Of a stretch of 64,000 bases of DNA, positions 52,646 to 60,676 are shown piece after piece. The stretch covers positions 248,001 to 312,000 of the forward strand of contig CAPQCU010000001.1 of the NCBI GenBank assembly GCA_948684385.1, given 5' to 3'. The DNA is from an uncultured bacterium (GTDB taxonomy: Bacteria; Cyanobacteriota; Vampirovibrionia; Gastranaerophilales; Gastranaerophilaceae). The translations under genes were made by a program, and so were the position numbers. Below the pieces are notes generated by a model. It saw nothing but the letters and a program-made list of their open reading frames with translations, searched no databases and was not told the DNA's origin. How positions within the stretch are numbered: position 1 is the first letter of the stretch; the number at the start of each line of letters is the position of its first letter.

Positions 52646-53449
52646 ATGCAAAAGTTTTATGAAAAAGACGATATAACTTTATTTCAGGGTGATTGTATTG
52701 AAATTTTAAATCGAGCAACTCCTGACTCTATTGATATGATTTTTGCGGATCCACCGTATATGCTTTCTAACGGTGGAATAACCTGTCAATCCGGCAAGGT
52801 TGTTTCCGTTAACAAAGGAAAGTGGGATGAAAGCAAAGGCTTGGACGAAGATTTTGAATTTCATCAAAAATGGATTAACGCTTGTAAAAGAGTTTTAAAA
52901 CCCAACGGTACAATTTGGATATCAGGTACATATCATTCAATCTATGCATGCGGTTTTGCTTTACAAAAAGCAGGTTTTAAAATTCTGAATGATATCTGCT
53001 GGTTTAAGCCTAACGCTTCTCCAAATATGAGTTGCAGATATTTTACGGCAAGTCACGAAACTTTATTATGGGCAAGAAAAGACCCGAAAGGTAAACATAC
53101 TTTCAATTACGAAGCAATGAAAAATGGTGATTGGGGCGATGATATTCTGAAAAAGCCAAACAAGCAGATGCGTTCAGTATGGCAAATAGATACTCCAAAA
53201 CCATCGGAAAAAGAATTTGGCAAACATCCGACTCAAAAACCTTTAGAATTGTTAAGGCGCATAATCCTTGCATCGACTAACAAAGGCGATTTAATTCTCG
53301 ATCCATTCACAGGAAGCTCAACTACTGGTATAATGGCATTAGAGTTCGGCAGAAAATTTATTGGAATAGACTTGGAAAAAGAATACTTAGACCTTTCGGT
53401 TAAAAGGTTTGAACAGGTATTTTCAAAGAAAGATAAAGCATGGCAGTAG
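52646..53449 (+). CDS. beta-class DNA methyltransferase, DpnA-like
   Basis: 267 residues. Catalytic motif IFADPPYMLSNGG near residue 35 and SAM motif DPFTGSSTTGIMALEFG near 230. Sequence and operon position match M2/DpnA enzymes of the DpnII system, which methylate GATC also on single-stranded DNA and so protect incoming DNA. The 3' end overlaps the next methyltransferase by 10 nt. Confidence 0.85.
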   Translation: MQKFYEKDDITLFQGDCIEILNRATPDSIDMIFADPPYMLSNGGITCQSGKVVSVNKGKWDESKGLDEDFEFHQKWINACKRVLKPNGTIWISGTYHSIYACGFALQKAGFKILNDICWFKPNASPNMSCRYFTASHETLLWARKDPKGKHTFNYEAMKNGDWGDDILKKPNKQMRSVWQIDTPKPSEKEFGKHPTQKPLELLRRIILASTNKGDLILDPFTGSSTTGIMALEFGRKFIGIDLEKEYLDLSVKRFEQVFSKKDKAWQ

Positions 53450-54279
53450 TTTTAGAACAATTAAAAAGCGAAACATATCCAATTGTGAAATGGGTTGGCG
53501 GAAAACGTCAGCTTATGTTTGAGTTGCTAAAAAACATGCCAAAATCATACAATCGCTATTTTGAGCCTTTTATTGGCGGAGGTGCTCTATTCTTTGAATT
53601 GCAACCTGAAAATGCTTATATTTCCGATATGAATGAAGAATTGATTAACCTTTATACAGTTGTCAGAGATAATGTTTATGAACTTATTGATGATTTAAGC
53701 AAACACGAAGTTTCAAAAGAATATTTTTTAGAGATTCGTAATATTGATAGAACTGAAAAATATGCTGAATTATCAAATGTAGAAAGAGCAAGTCGTTTTA
53801 TTTACTTGAATAGAACCTGTTTTAACGGAATGTATAGAGTAAATTCGCAGGGGCAGTTTAATGTTCCGTTTGGACATTACAAAAATCCCCGTATCATTGA
53901 TGAAAACAATCTTTTGAATTGCTCAGAACTATTAAAAAAAACAGAAATTAAATGTGCAGATTTTTCAGAAATTTTAACAAAGGTTAAAAAAGGTGATTTT
54001 GTTTATTTTGACCCACCTTATGTTCCATTGAATGAAACGTCTAGTTTTACTTCGTACACAAAAGACGGCTTTGATATCGATATGCAAATTAAACTGCGTG
54101 ATGTTTGTGATGAATTGGATTCAATGGGTGTCAAGTTCATGCTTTCAAATTCAGACACTAAATTAGTAAAAGAATTATATGCAAATTATGAAATAAAAAA
54201 AGTTTTTGCTTCTCGTGCTATCAATGCAAATGCGGATGGGAGAGGCAAAATTACAGAAGTTTTAGTGAGGAATTATTAA
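53440..54279 (+). CDS. Dam-family adenine methyltransferase, DpnM-like
   Basis: 279 residues. VKWVGGKRQ plus FEPFIGGGALFFEL (SAM site), a TRD with YRVNSQGQFNVPFGHY, and catalytic FVYFDPPYVPL. Typical length and order for Dam/DpnM enzymes that methylate GATC adenine. It overlaps its neighbours on both sides. GATC specificity is inferred from family and operon. Confidence 0.9.
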   Translation: MAVVLEQLKSETYPIVKWVGGKRQLMFELLKNMPKSYNRYFEPFIGGGALFFELQPENAYISDMNEELINLYTVVRDNVYELIDDLSKHEVSKEYFLEIRNIDRTEKYAELSNVERASRFIYLNRTCFNGMYRVNSQGQFNVPFGHYKNPRIIDENNLLNCSELLKKTEIKCADFSEILTKVKKGDFVYFDPPYVPLNETSSFTSYTKDGFDIDMQIKLRDVCDELDSMGVKFMLSNSDTKLVKELYANYEIKKVFASRAINANADGRGKITEVLVRNY

Positions 54280-54767
54280 TGGAAGGGAAAGATTATCGAC
54301 ATACCGCCAGTTTTGGAAAACGTGCCGAATATTTTATAATTGCTCAAATGTTAAAAGAAGGCTTGGATTGTTATGTTCCATTAGTTGATGACGAGGGAAT
54401 TGATGTTGTAGTCAAAAAAGATGATAAAACATTTGTAATGGTTCAAATAAAAGCTAGATCTAAATTTGTGAGAAATGGTGATGCTGCATTATTTGCCGGT
54501 TTACATCACGAACATCGGGATAATTATTTCTTTGTTTTCTACTCAGAAAGGATGCAAAAAGATACCGAAAAGCCATTTTACTGGATTTTATCTTCAGAAG
54601 AATTTTTAAATTTAGCTAGTACAAATAAAAAAGGAAAACATATTGGTTCTAAATGCGTATGGTTCAATGGATATAGAATAAACAAAAAGACCGGTAAAAA
54701 AGAAGAATATATTAAAGAACAATTCCAACAATATGTTTACACCGATTTCAAAAAAATTATATCGTAA
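54279..54767 (+). CDS. restriction-fold (DUF4365-like) protein inside the DpnII operon
   Basis: 162 residues. The GIDVVVKKDDKTFVMVQIKA core (Asp, then Gln-x-Lys) fits a PD-(D/E)xK nuclease with Gln in the acidic position. GKRAEYFIIAQMLKEGLDCY is a typical N-terminal helix. It is not part of the canonical DpnII three-gene system. Its ATG overlaps the DpnM-like stop, so it is co-expressed. It may be an extra nuclease or an accessory specificity factor. Confidence 0.6.
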   Translation: MEGKDYRHTASFGKRAEYFIIAQMLKEGLDCYVPLVDDEGIDVVVKKDDKTFVMVQIKARSKFVRNGDAALFAGLHHEHRDNYFFVFYSERMQKDTEKPFYWILSSEEFLNLASTNKKGKHIGSKCVWFNGYRINKKTGKKEEYIKEQFQQYVYTDFKKIIS

Positions 54768-54784
54768 AGGAGTACCAAATATTT

Positions 54785-55642
54785 ATGTCAAGAGATTTTA
54801 AAGAGTGGCTATCTACATTTAGACCTTGTATTGCAGATTATTGCTACTATGTAGATTTTAATAAGGTAAACAAAAATGTTGATGATATAAAAGTTGAGCT
54901 CAATATTTTAAATTCACTAGTTGGTTCAAAAAGCATTGAAAAAGACTTTGAAGATATTATCACTAAATATCCTGAAACTCTAAAATGTATTCCATTGCTT
55001 TTAGCTGTTCGTTCTAACGAAATTTCAGTTACAGATGCTAATGGCGAATACAATTTTTCTTTCAAGAAACAAAACTACAGTATAGATGATTATAAAATAT
55101 TTATGAGAAAAACTAAGTTGTTTGATTTGCTTGAAAACCACATTGTAAGCAATTTAGTTGACTATGCAACCGGCGTAGAAACAGGATTAGACAGCAATGG
55201 TCGTAAAAATCGCGGCGGTCATTTGATGGAAAATCTTGTAGAAGATTATATTCAAAAGGCAGGATTTATAAAGAGTGAAAACTATTTCAAAGAAATGTAT
55301 ATTCACGAAATTGAAGAAAAATGGGGTGTTACTCTTTCTGCAATTTCAAATCAAGGCAAAATGGAAAAACGTTTTGATTTTGTGATTAAAACAGCCAATC
55401 AAATTTATGTAATTGAAACAAATTTCTATTCAAGTGGCGGTTCAAAACTCAATGAGACGGCTAGAAGTTATAAAACTTTAGCACAAGAGGTTGCAACAAT
55501 AGATGGTGTAACTTTTATTTGGTTTACTGACGGCTGCGGTTGGAATAGTGCAAGAAACAATCTTGAAGAAACTTTTGATGTTTTAGATACTGTTTATAAT
55601 ATTCGGGATTTAGAAGATGGAGTATTAAAGAATTTATTATAA
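54785..55642 (+). CDS. DpnII-family restriction endonuclease
   Basis: 285 residues. The conserved GVETGLDSNGRKNRGGHLME segment and RFDFVIKTANQIYVIETNFY (Asp, then Glu-x-Asn) are DpnII/MboI hallmarks. It is predicted to cut unmethylated GATC. AAAGGAG lies about 12 nt before the ATG. Its stop overlaps the ATG of the next gene. Confidence 0.88.
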   Translation: MSRDFKEWLSTFRPCIADYCYYVDFNKVNKNVDDIKVELNILNSLVGSKSIEKDFEDIITKYPETLKCIPLLLAVRSNEISVTDANGEYNFSFKKQNYSIDDYKIFMRKTKLFDLLENHIVSNLVDYATGVETGLDSNGRKNRGGHLMENLVEDYIQKAGFIKSENYFKEMYIHEIEEKWGVTLSAISNQGKMEKRFDFVIKTANQIYVIETNFYSSGGSKLNETARSYKTLAQEVATIDGVTFIWFTDGCGWNSARNNLEETFDVLDTVYNIRDLEDGVLKNLL

Positions 55643-56496
55643 TGAGAGAATCAATCATTGATAAAATAAATAACACAAATATAAATTACTCAGATGAAAT
55701 GATAAGAATTGAACTTATTTTTTCTAAAGCACCAATTGTAGAACATTTCTATGTAGAAAATTTTGGTTTGCCTGCTACTAATATGATGACTATTGAAAAA
55801 TATATTAATGATTTTCTTTTTATTAAATATGAATATGCAGGAACATATATTTCAGTTAGAGATATGCGAAGTAGTTTAAAAATTACAGAAAAAGATTTAA
55901 ATAAAAATAACAAAGAAAGACTTTTATTATATTACGAGTTTATACTTAACATGATTTCACTATTAAATAGAAAACTTTTACCTACAGATCGATATAATAA
56001 AAGCAGTGTAAATAAGTTATTAAATAATATCCAAATAGTACTAGAAAAACTTAATTATAGAATAGTAGAAAAAAATAATTATTTTTATATTATAGAAAAG
56101 GATATTAGTTCAAGTGCTATTAGTGAAATATATCCAGAACTTTCTGATACCATTATTGAATATCGAAGATTTGATCTAAAAGGTAATCTCGTTGCCAAAA
56201 GAAATATTTTACAAACATTATCTTTAAAAGTTGAAGGAATTGAATCAAAGTTAAAAGGGACTACGTATAATCCATTAGTAAGAGATTTGAAAAATTTATA
56301 TAACAATTTGCATATCAGACATAATAATTTGGGAGAAAATCCAAATAACAATATAATTGAAATGGATGATAAAACTCTTGAAAATTGGTATGATATAACC
56401 TATGATACCACTCTTACAGCACTTATGATATGTAATTATCTTGATTATCACACAAAAATTGATTCATTGCCGAATTATTATCAGAATAAAAACTAA
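55642..56496 (+). CDS. uncharacterised protein with possible Abi/HEPN-like C-terminus
   Basis: 284 residues. The N-terminal half is unrecognised. The C-terminal part (LKNLYNNLHIRHNNLGENPN, then LENWYDITYDTTLTALMI) resembles the helical Abi C-terminal/HEPN region with a conserved R-x-H core. Its ATG overlaps the DpnII stop, making it the fifth gene of the operon. An abortive-infection role is plausible but not shown. Confidence 0.5.
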   Translation: MRESIIDKINNTNINYSDEMIRIELIFSKAPIVEHFYVENFGLPATNMMTIEKYINDFLFIKYEYAGTYISVRDMRSSLKITEKDLNKNNKERLLLYYEFILNMISLLNRKLLPTDRYNKSSVNKLLNNIQIVLEKLNYRIVEKNNYFYIIEKDISSSAISEIYPELSDTIIEYRRFDLKGNLVAKRNILQTLSLKVEGIESKLKGTTYNPLVRDLKNLYNNLHIRHNNLGENPNNNIIEMDDKTLENWYDITYDTTLTALMICNYLDYHTKIDSLPNYYQNKN

Positions 56497-56594
56497 TAAC
56501 TCTATTATGTCCAAATGTAACTTCTTTCGTGTTTTCACTAGCATTCCTCTATATTTATCAGTAATGTGTTGAGTGTCAAAAAGGAGGATTGGTT

Positions 56595-56825
56595 ATGAAA
56601 GAAGTTAGTGGTTTTAATATTACGGACAAAGAATTTAAGTTATTAAGCAAGAAGACCGAAGCGGTTTATAACATATCGGTTGTTACTGATTATTTTTGCC
56701 AAACTCAACAAGAAATTGAAGAGTTATACAATTTAACGCCAATTATTAAAAATTTAAGAGCAGAAGCAGATTTTTTGAATGCGTTTTTTATTCAAGCAGA
56801 AGGGAATAAAGATTCTTTAGTTTAA
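56595..56825 (+). CDS. 76-residue conserved protein, copy 2 of a paralogous pair
   Basis: Paralogue of 21869-22099 with the same length and the shared elements MKEVSG, YNIS-V-DYF, YNLTP and a C-terminal LNAFFI. AAGGAGGATTGGTT precedes the ATG; a TTG 6 nt upstream is in frame but unlikely. It lies at the end of the DpnII operon region and before Mu-like element C. Confidence 0.65.
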   Translation: MKEVSGFNITDKEFKLLSKKTEAVYNISVVTDYFCQTQQEIEELYNLTPIIKNLRAEADFLNAFFIQAEGNKDSLV

Positions 56826-56938
56826 ACAATAACTAAACCCTGTTCAAAAAGTGTTCAAAAGCTGTTCTATTGAATTTAATTTGTGCAAATGTATAATTAG
56901 TATTCAAATGGCAATTTTAAAGCAATAAACGGCTAGGA

Positions 56939-57349
56939 TCAAAAATCAAAATTCCATTCTTCGTCATCATTGAACAAATCTTCTTCGGTATCTTGTTTTT
57001 TGATAGCAATATTGAGTAATTCTTCTAAAGTTAGTTTTTTAGTTTTTGGTTTAACCATTTCTTCAGTTATGTTTAGAAATTTATTCAGTCTTGAAACATC
57101 GATTTGCTGGTTATTTACCAAATCTTCATTAAAGTCATCAAGCATTTGGCGAACTAATTGGTACATATCGTAATTAGTCAATGTTTGTTTATTCAAGTAT
57201 TCTTTTCGCTTTTCACCCCAATTCCCTTCTGCTTTCCATCGACGAACAGTCCTGTCGCTTATTCCAAGACGCTTTGCAACTCCGACTTCGGTTATAAACT
57301 GTTCAACGTACATTTTTTCTGCTTTATCAAAATATTTATTTTTCTTCAT
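56939..57349 (-). CDS. helix-turn-helix protein of Mu-like element C
   Basis: 136 residues. FDKAEKMYVEQFITEVGVAK followed by LGISDRTVRRWKAEGNWGEK is a terminase-small-subunit/DUF1804-like helix-turn-helix known from Mu-type phages. The acidic C-terminus ends EEWNFDF. It overlaps the transposase stop by 4 nt (ATGA), so it was co-translated with the element C transposase. Confidence 0.65.
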   Translation of the reverse strand: MKKNKYFDKAEKMYVEQFITEVGVAKRLGISDRTVRRWKAEGNWGEKRKEYLNKQTLTNYDMYQLVRQMLDDFNEDLVNNQQIDVSRLNKFLNITEEMVKPKTKKLTLEELLNIAIKKQDTEEDLFNDDEEWNFDF

Positions 57350-59335
57350 AAAGCCTTCGTCCTCATTGCTTCCATTTCAATTCGCTCTTTTTCCAAAATT
57401 TTATCAGTTTCAAACAAATACAATTTTTCTTCCGGCTTTTTATCTTCTAAAAATACAGATAAATCCTGTCTATCAAATGCTTCCATCTCTTTGTTTTTCT
57501 GAATAGCTTTATCCATATTGGTATTGGCAATTTTTGAAATTTTAATACTCTTTTTGAAATTTTTATTAGTAGAATCGTAAGCAGCTTTATAATTTTCATA
57601 TTGTTCTTCAAGCGAAATTTCACGAGATTGTTTGATATAAGCCTTTGTAATTTTCAGATTCCGTTTTTTTATAGATAGTGCTTCTTTAAATTCCTCTTTT
57701 GATACTTTATCTGCGTGTAACGCCGCAACCGCTTTAACAGCTTTGACTGTTCCGACAAACTCATCATTATCTGCCTTAAAAGCCCACGCTTCTTTGTAAT
57801 CCTGAACCTCCCGACGAAGATATACTTTCAAACCTGTTCTTGTAATCATCCAGTCTGCCCAGTAAGTAATACCGAGTTGCCTGTCTTGAATACCGTTTCG
57901 CCCAATTGTAAAATTACGGGAAGTCCTCATACAAAATAGTTTCAAAGCATCGCGTGACGGTGTAATTTTTTCTGCGTACTCATTGTAAAATAATTCGTCA
58001 GGACAGATTCCGTTTAGATTTTTACCGTTTGAAGGCTTTTTATTTAAAACATTCAGGATAAAATCATCAAATATTTTCTTAAAATCTTCAAATTGCATAA
58101 TTTTACCTGCTTTAATTTCTTTTGTCAGTTTTTTAGGGCGTTCAACGACATTTCCGCCGCGATAACCTACGCAATGTTTTGAGAGCAATTCTTTAATCTT
58201 TAGAAAATCTCTTTCAACAGGTTTTGTTTGAGCATTATATGGAAGTGCAAAATGTACATTAACATTCAATTCCTTTAGCATTGCAGAAGTTTGACCTTTG
58301 CTGATATCAATCTTAAAATTTGACCTGCCGCCCGCAAAATCCTTTGAGCGGTAATCTTTCCCGTTGTCAATAATCACATCTTTTGGCAAACCAAATTTTT
58401 GTGCTGCATAATAAAAAGACTGAAAAATAAAATCAGAATTTGGATTTTTTGTTTGCAAAATCCAACCGAGCCATTTACCGGATTTGTAATCTCGCCAAAC
58501 CGTAACCCAAGGGAAAACGACTTTTCCATCTGAGTCAAAACAAGCAACATCAATCTGTGCGTGATCTGATACCCAAACTTCATTACAGGTTATATTTGAG
58601 TAATCTCTATCTATATACCCGCCATACTTTCTATTCCAAGCAGATTGACCATATCGTGCCAAATAAATCCCCTGTTTCGGAATCTCTTTATCAAGCCTGC
58701 GTTTGAATGCCATAAAACTTGGAAAAGTTTCTCTATCTGCGTTAAATTCTCTTATTGCATAGCCCAAAGTCAAATCCCAACAAGTTCTTAGAGATGGTGC
58801 CCCTTCAACTAAATATAGGGTTTTAAAATATTCAAAATAATCATCTTGGACTGAACTTCCTCTTAAATGTTGTCCGTGTCTTGATAGCAATCCGTTTAAA
58901 CCATATCTGAAATATCTTCTTCGCATTTTTATAACGGATGAGTAAGAAGTTGGTTCATTTGATTCGTTCCATTCTTCAATAAATTGCTTTAAATCGTTGC
59001 CTTTTAGTCTGATATTTCGTTCGCAAATTAAATAATGCCGTTACAATATCGACTCTTGCTAATGCGTTTAATTTTGCGTTCTCTGAAATAAAGTTCACTT
59101 TATTTTCTACAGGAATTAAAGCTGTTGATTTAATTCCTTCATTTTCAAGTTTCTCTTGAATTTCAGATTCTAAACTTGAATACAAAACCTCATAAGAAGT
59201 TCCGCCATTAACTTTAACTTCCCGAGCTATGTATTTTCCTTTTTGAATAGCAATCCTAATCGAACGGGTACTTTTTAACCCTTTTGCTTCTGCGATTCGT
59301 TTAATATCTATGTAGTGTTCGTTCATCGTACACAC
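57346..59335 (-). pseudogene. MuA-type transposase of element C, split by a frameshift
   Basis: Two frames cover one transposase. 59335-58976 gives the N-terminal helix-turn-helix domain (IDIKRIAEAKGLKSTRSIRI) and stops after FNLRTKYQTKRQRF. Another frame continues from about 59015 with NIRLKGNDLKQFIEEWNE into the long frame ending at 57346. The second part carries WVSDHAQIDV, IDNGKDYR and PVERDFLK, the complete DDE triad, and closely parallels element A. A single indel near 59010-59035 explains the break. The gene is probably inactive unless the reads or assembly are at fault. Confidence 0.82.
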
Positions 59336-59368
59336 ACATTAACTCGTTTTAAGCCACAATGGAACACC

Positions 59369-59634
59369 ATTTCCGAGCTTTATGTTGTTTTGTGTTGAGA
59401 AAATCTATTTCCGACCTTTGAGCAAAAATTACCGACCTCAAAATAAATTTGAAATTACTCACATAGTCCTCAAAAGTCAAATAATCATTTTACCCGTACA
59501 ATTTAGTAAAATCGGGGAAATGCAGGACTGTAATTAGGTTTTTAAAACAAAACATTGGAAATTTGAGCCCAATTTTGATACTCAAAAGAGACTTTTGAGT
59601 AATTTGCGTAACGCATAAAACGATTATTTCCGAC
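59369..59634. repeat. repeats at the transposase-proximal end of Mu-like element C
   Basis: ATTTCCGAG or ATTTCCGACCT-like units lie at 59369-59377, 59407-59416, 59428-59438 and 59626-59634. A perfect 9-bp inverted repeat ACTCAAAAG/CTTTTGAGT lies at 59580-59600. These occupy the gene-free stretch between transposase C and the tRNA. The TTCCGAC core matches motifs at the ends of elements A and B. Confidence 0.5.
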
Positions 59635-59764
59635 AGCCTAAACTCAAACACCAAGCCAACTATGCCGAATAATACTTCTATGTGTTCAGATAAAATGTCC
59701 TGTTAAAGTACAAGATGCTTACCCGGCGGCAAATATTTTTTATTTATTTATAGCATAAATCAAC

Positions 59765-59800
59765 AAAAAACGGAACACATATTCTTGTGTTCCGTTTTTT
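59765..59800 (-). terminator. terminator of tRNA-Met
   Basis: CGGAACACA/TGTGTTCCG gives a 9-bp stem flanked by A and T runs on both sides. It lies directly 3' of the tRNA on the minus strand and can work in both directions. Confidence 0.85.
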
Positions 59801-59871
59801 GGGCCCGGAGGGATTCGAACCCACGACCAAAGGATTATGAGTCCTCTGCGCTACCGCTGCGCCACAGGCCC
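59800..59871 (-). tRNA. tRNA with CAU anticodon (Met, or Ile2 after modification)
   Basis: 72 nt on the minus strand. Acceptor GGGCCTG pairs with CGGGCCC (one T-G); D-arm GCGC/GCGC; anticodon stem with loop CTCATAA; T-arm GTGGG-TTCGAAT-CCCTC with one T-T mismatch at the second pair. CCA is not encoded. CAU may be elongator Met or lysidine-modified Ile2; sequence alone does not settle it. Confidence 0.9.
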
Positions 59872-59910
59872 TAAATTATGGCGTCTTAATTATTTACTTG
59901 TCATGTGCCT

Positions 59911-59992
59911 GGCCTGTGTCTTACGTTAGCTGCGCTACCTGCCTCTCCTTGGAAGATACTCAATCTTCCTCGTCGGCAGAGTGCCACAGGCC
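59911..59992 (-). ncRNA. candidate structured RNA next to tRNA-Met
   Basis: GGCCTGTG (59911-59918) pairs perfectly with CACAGGCC (59985-59992). Inside are CTGCC/GGCAG (59939-59943 with 59975-59979) and a 7-bp hairpin GGAAGAT/ATCTTCC (59951-59969). An 11-nt copy of the tRNA 5' end (GGGCCTGTGGC) lies in the outer arm. On the minus strand it is 5' of the tRNA, in the same orientation. It resembles the hairpin element at 13510-13585. Identity unknown. Confidence 0.4.
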
Positions 59993-60039
59993 CGTGGCAT
60001 AAACTTATACTAACAGCTAAATATAAAAAAATCAACCTG

Positions 60040-60279
60040 TTATTCTAATAATCCGTGTTTTAATAATAAATTTGCAAGCTCAAAATCGCTTTTATCAATC
60101 TCTTCTATCAATCTTTTTTGATTATTTTTGATAATATTTATTATTTCAAACAAAGCTTCCGGATTGAACTCTTCTTGATATATGTTTTTGCAATATCCAT
60201 GCATAATTTCTATCAAGTTGGAATTTTTAATAGCCAGCTCAATTATGTTATCAAAAATTTTTAAATCTTCTGCACTCAT
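60040..60279 (-). CDS. small helical protein, unknown function
   Basis: 79 residues, acidic and helical (LKIFDNIIELAIKNSNLIEI, ending FELANLLLKHGLLE). AATGAGGTGAATT precedes the ATG. No family recognised. It is leftward, divergent from gyrB. Confidence 0.5.
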   Translation of the reverse strand: MSAEDLKIFDNIIELAIKNSNLIEIMHGYCKNIYQEEFNPEALFEIINIIKNNQKRLIEEIDKSDFELANLLLKHGLLE

Positions 60280-60382
60280 AATTCACCTCATTAATTTTAA
60301 TATACAATAAACAAAAATATATTAAAATATTTCACGAAAAAAATTAATAAAATTTTATATTTCGCGATTTTTCTTGATTTTA

Positions 60383-60391
60383 TGCTATAAT
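60383..60391 (+). promoter_or_regulatory. extended -10 promoter element of gyrB
   Basis: TGCTATAAT is a full extended -10 box. Transcription would start near 60398, giving a leader of about 280 nt that consists almost entirely of the five tandem repeats. No good -35 is visible, as usual for extended -10 promoters. Confidence 0.6.
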
Positions 60392-60402
60392 ATTTAAGAG
60401 TA

Positions 60403-60674
60403 GGGGTAAACGAAGAAATTGGGAAGCCAACCTACAAACTAGTAAGAATGGTGCAAAGGGGTAAATGAAGGGGTTGGAAGGTACAGCCTACAAGTTGGGA
60501 AGAAAGGTTAAAGCCTGAATAATGGTATAGTATTTTGCCAGGTAGAAATAAGACTAATATGGAAAACAAAATGCAAAATACGGTGGAATGACAATATAAT
60601 CTGGTAAGAAAGGTATAAAGGGCTTCAACGAAAAGTTTGGAGTATCATCTATAAATTTGGAAGAAAGGTATAAA
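60403..60674 (+). repeat. five degenerate 55-nt tandem repeats forming the gyrB leader
   Basis: Units: 60403-60457, 60458-60512, 60513-60619 (two units, 107 nt) and 60620-60674. The first, second and last are each exactly 55 nt. Each begins G(G)GG or GCCT, has a central CCTACAA-like or TCTATAA-like core and, in the clearest copies, ends GAAAGGTATAAA or GAAAGGTTAAA. The last GAAAGGT is the gyrB ribosome site, so earlier units carry decoy-like copies of it. No open frame of note runs through the region. Confidence 0.7.
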
Positions 60675-60676
60675 AA

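Noticed and set aside
53440..54279. Orphan Dam methyltransferase of the host
   Set aside because: It overlaps DpnA-like and nuclease genes in a DpnII-type operon and so belongs to a restriction system.
58976..59035. Programmed frameshift to join the two transposase C frames
   Set aside because: No slippery heptamer with a downstream structure is visible at the junction, and the related transposases A and B are single frames; a simple indel is more likely.
59800..59992. Integrase attachment site in tRNA-Met because of an 11-nt repeat of the tRNA 5' end
   Set aside because: Integrase att sites usually duplicate the tRNA 3' end or anticodon region, no active tyrosine integrase gene is adjacent, and no matching copy was seen at the left border.
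60403..60674. CRISPR array in the gyrB leader
   Set aside because: The units are contiguous 55-nt degenerate repeats without unique spacers, and no cas genes are present anywhere in the window.
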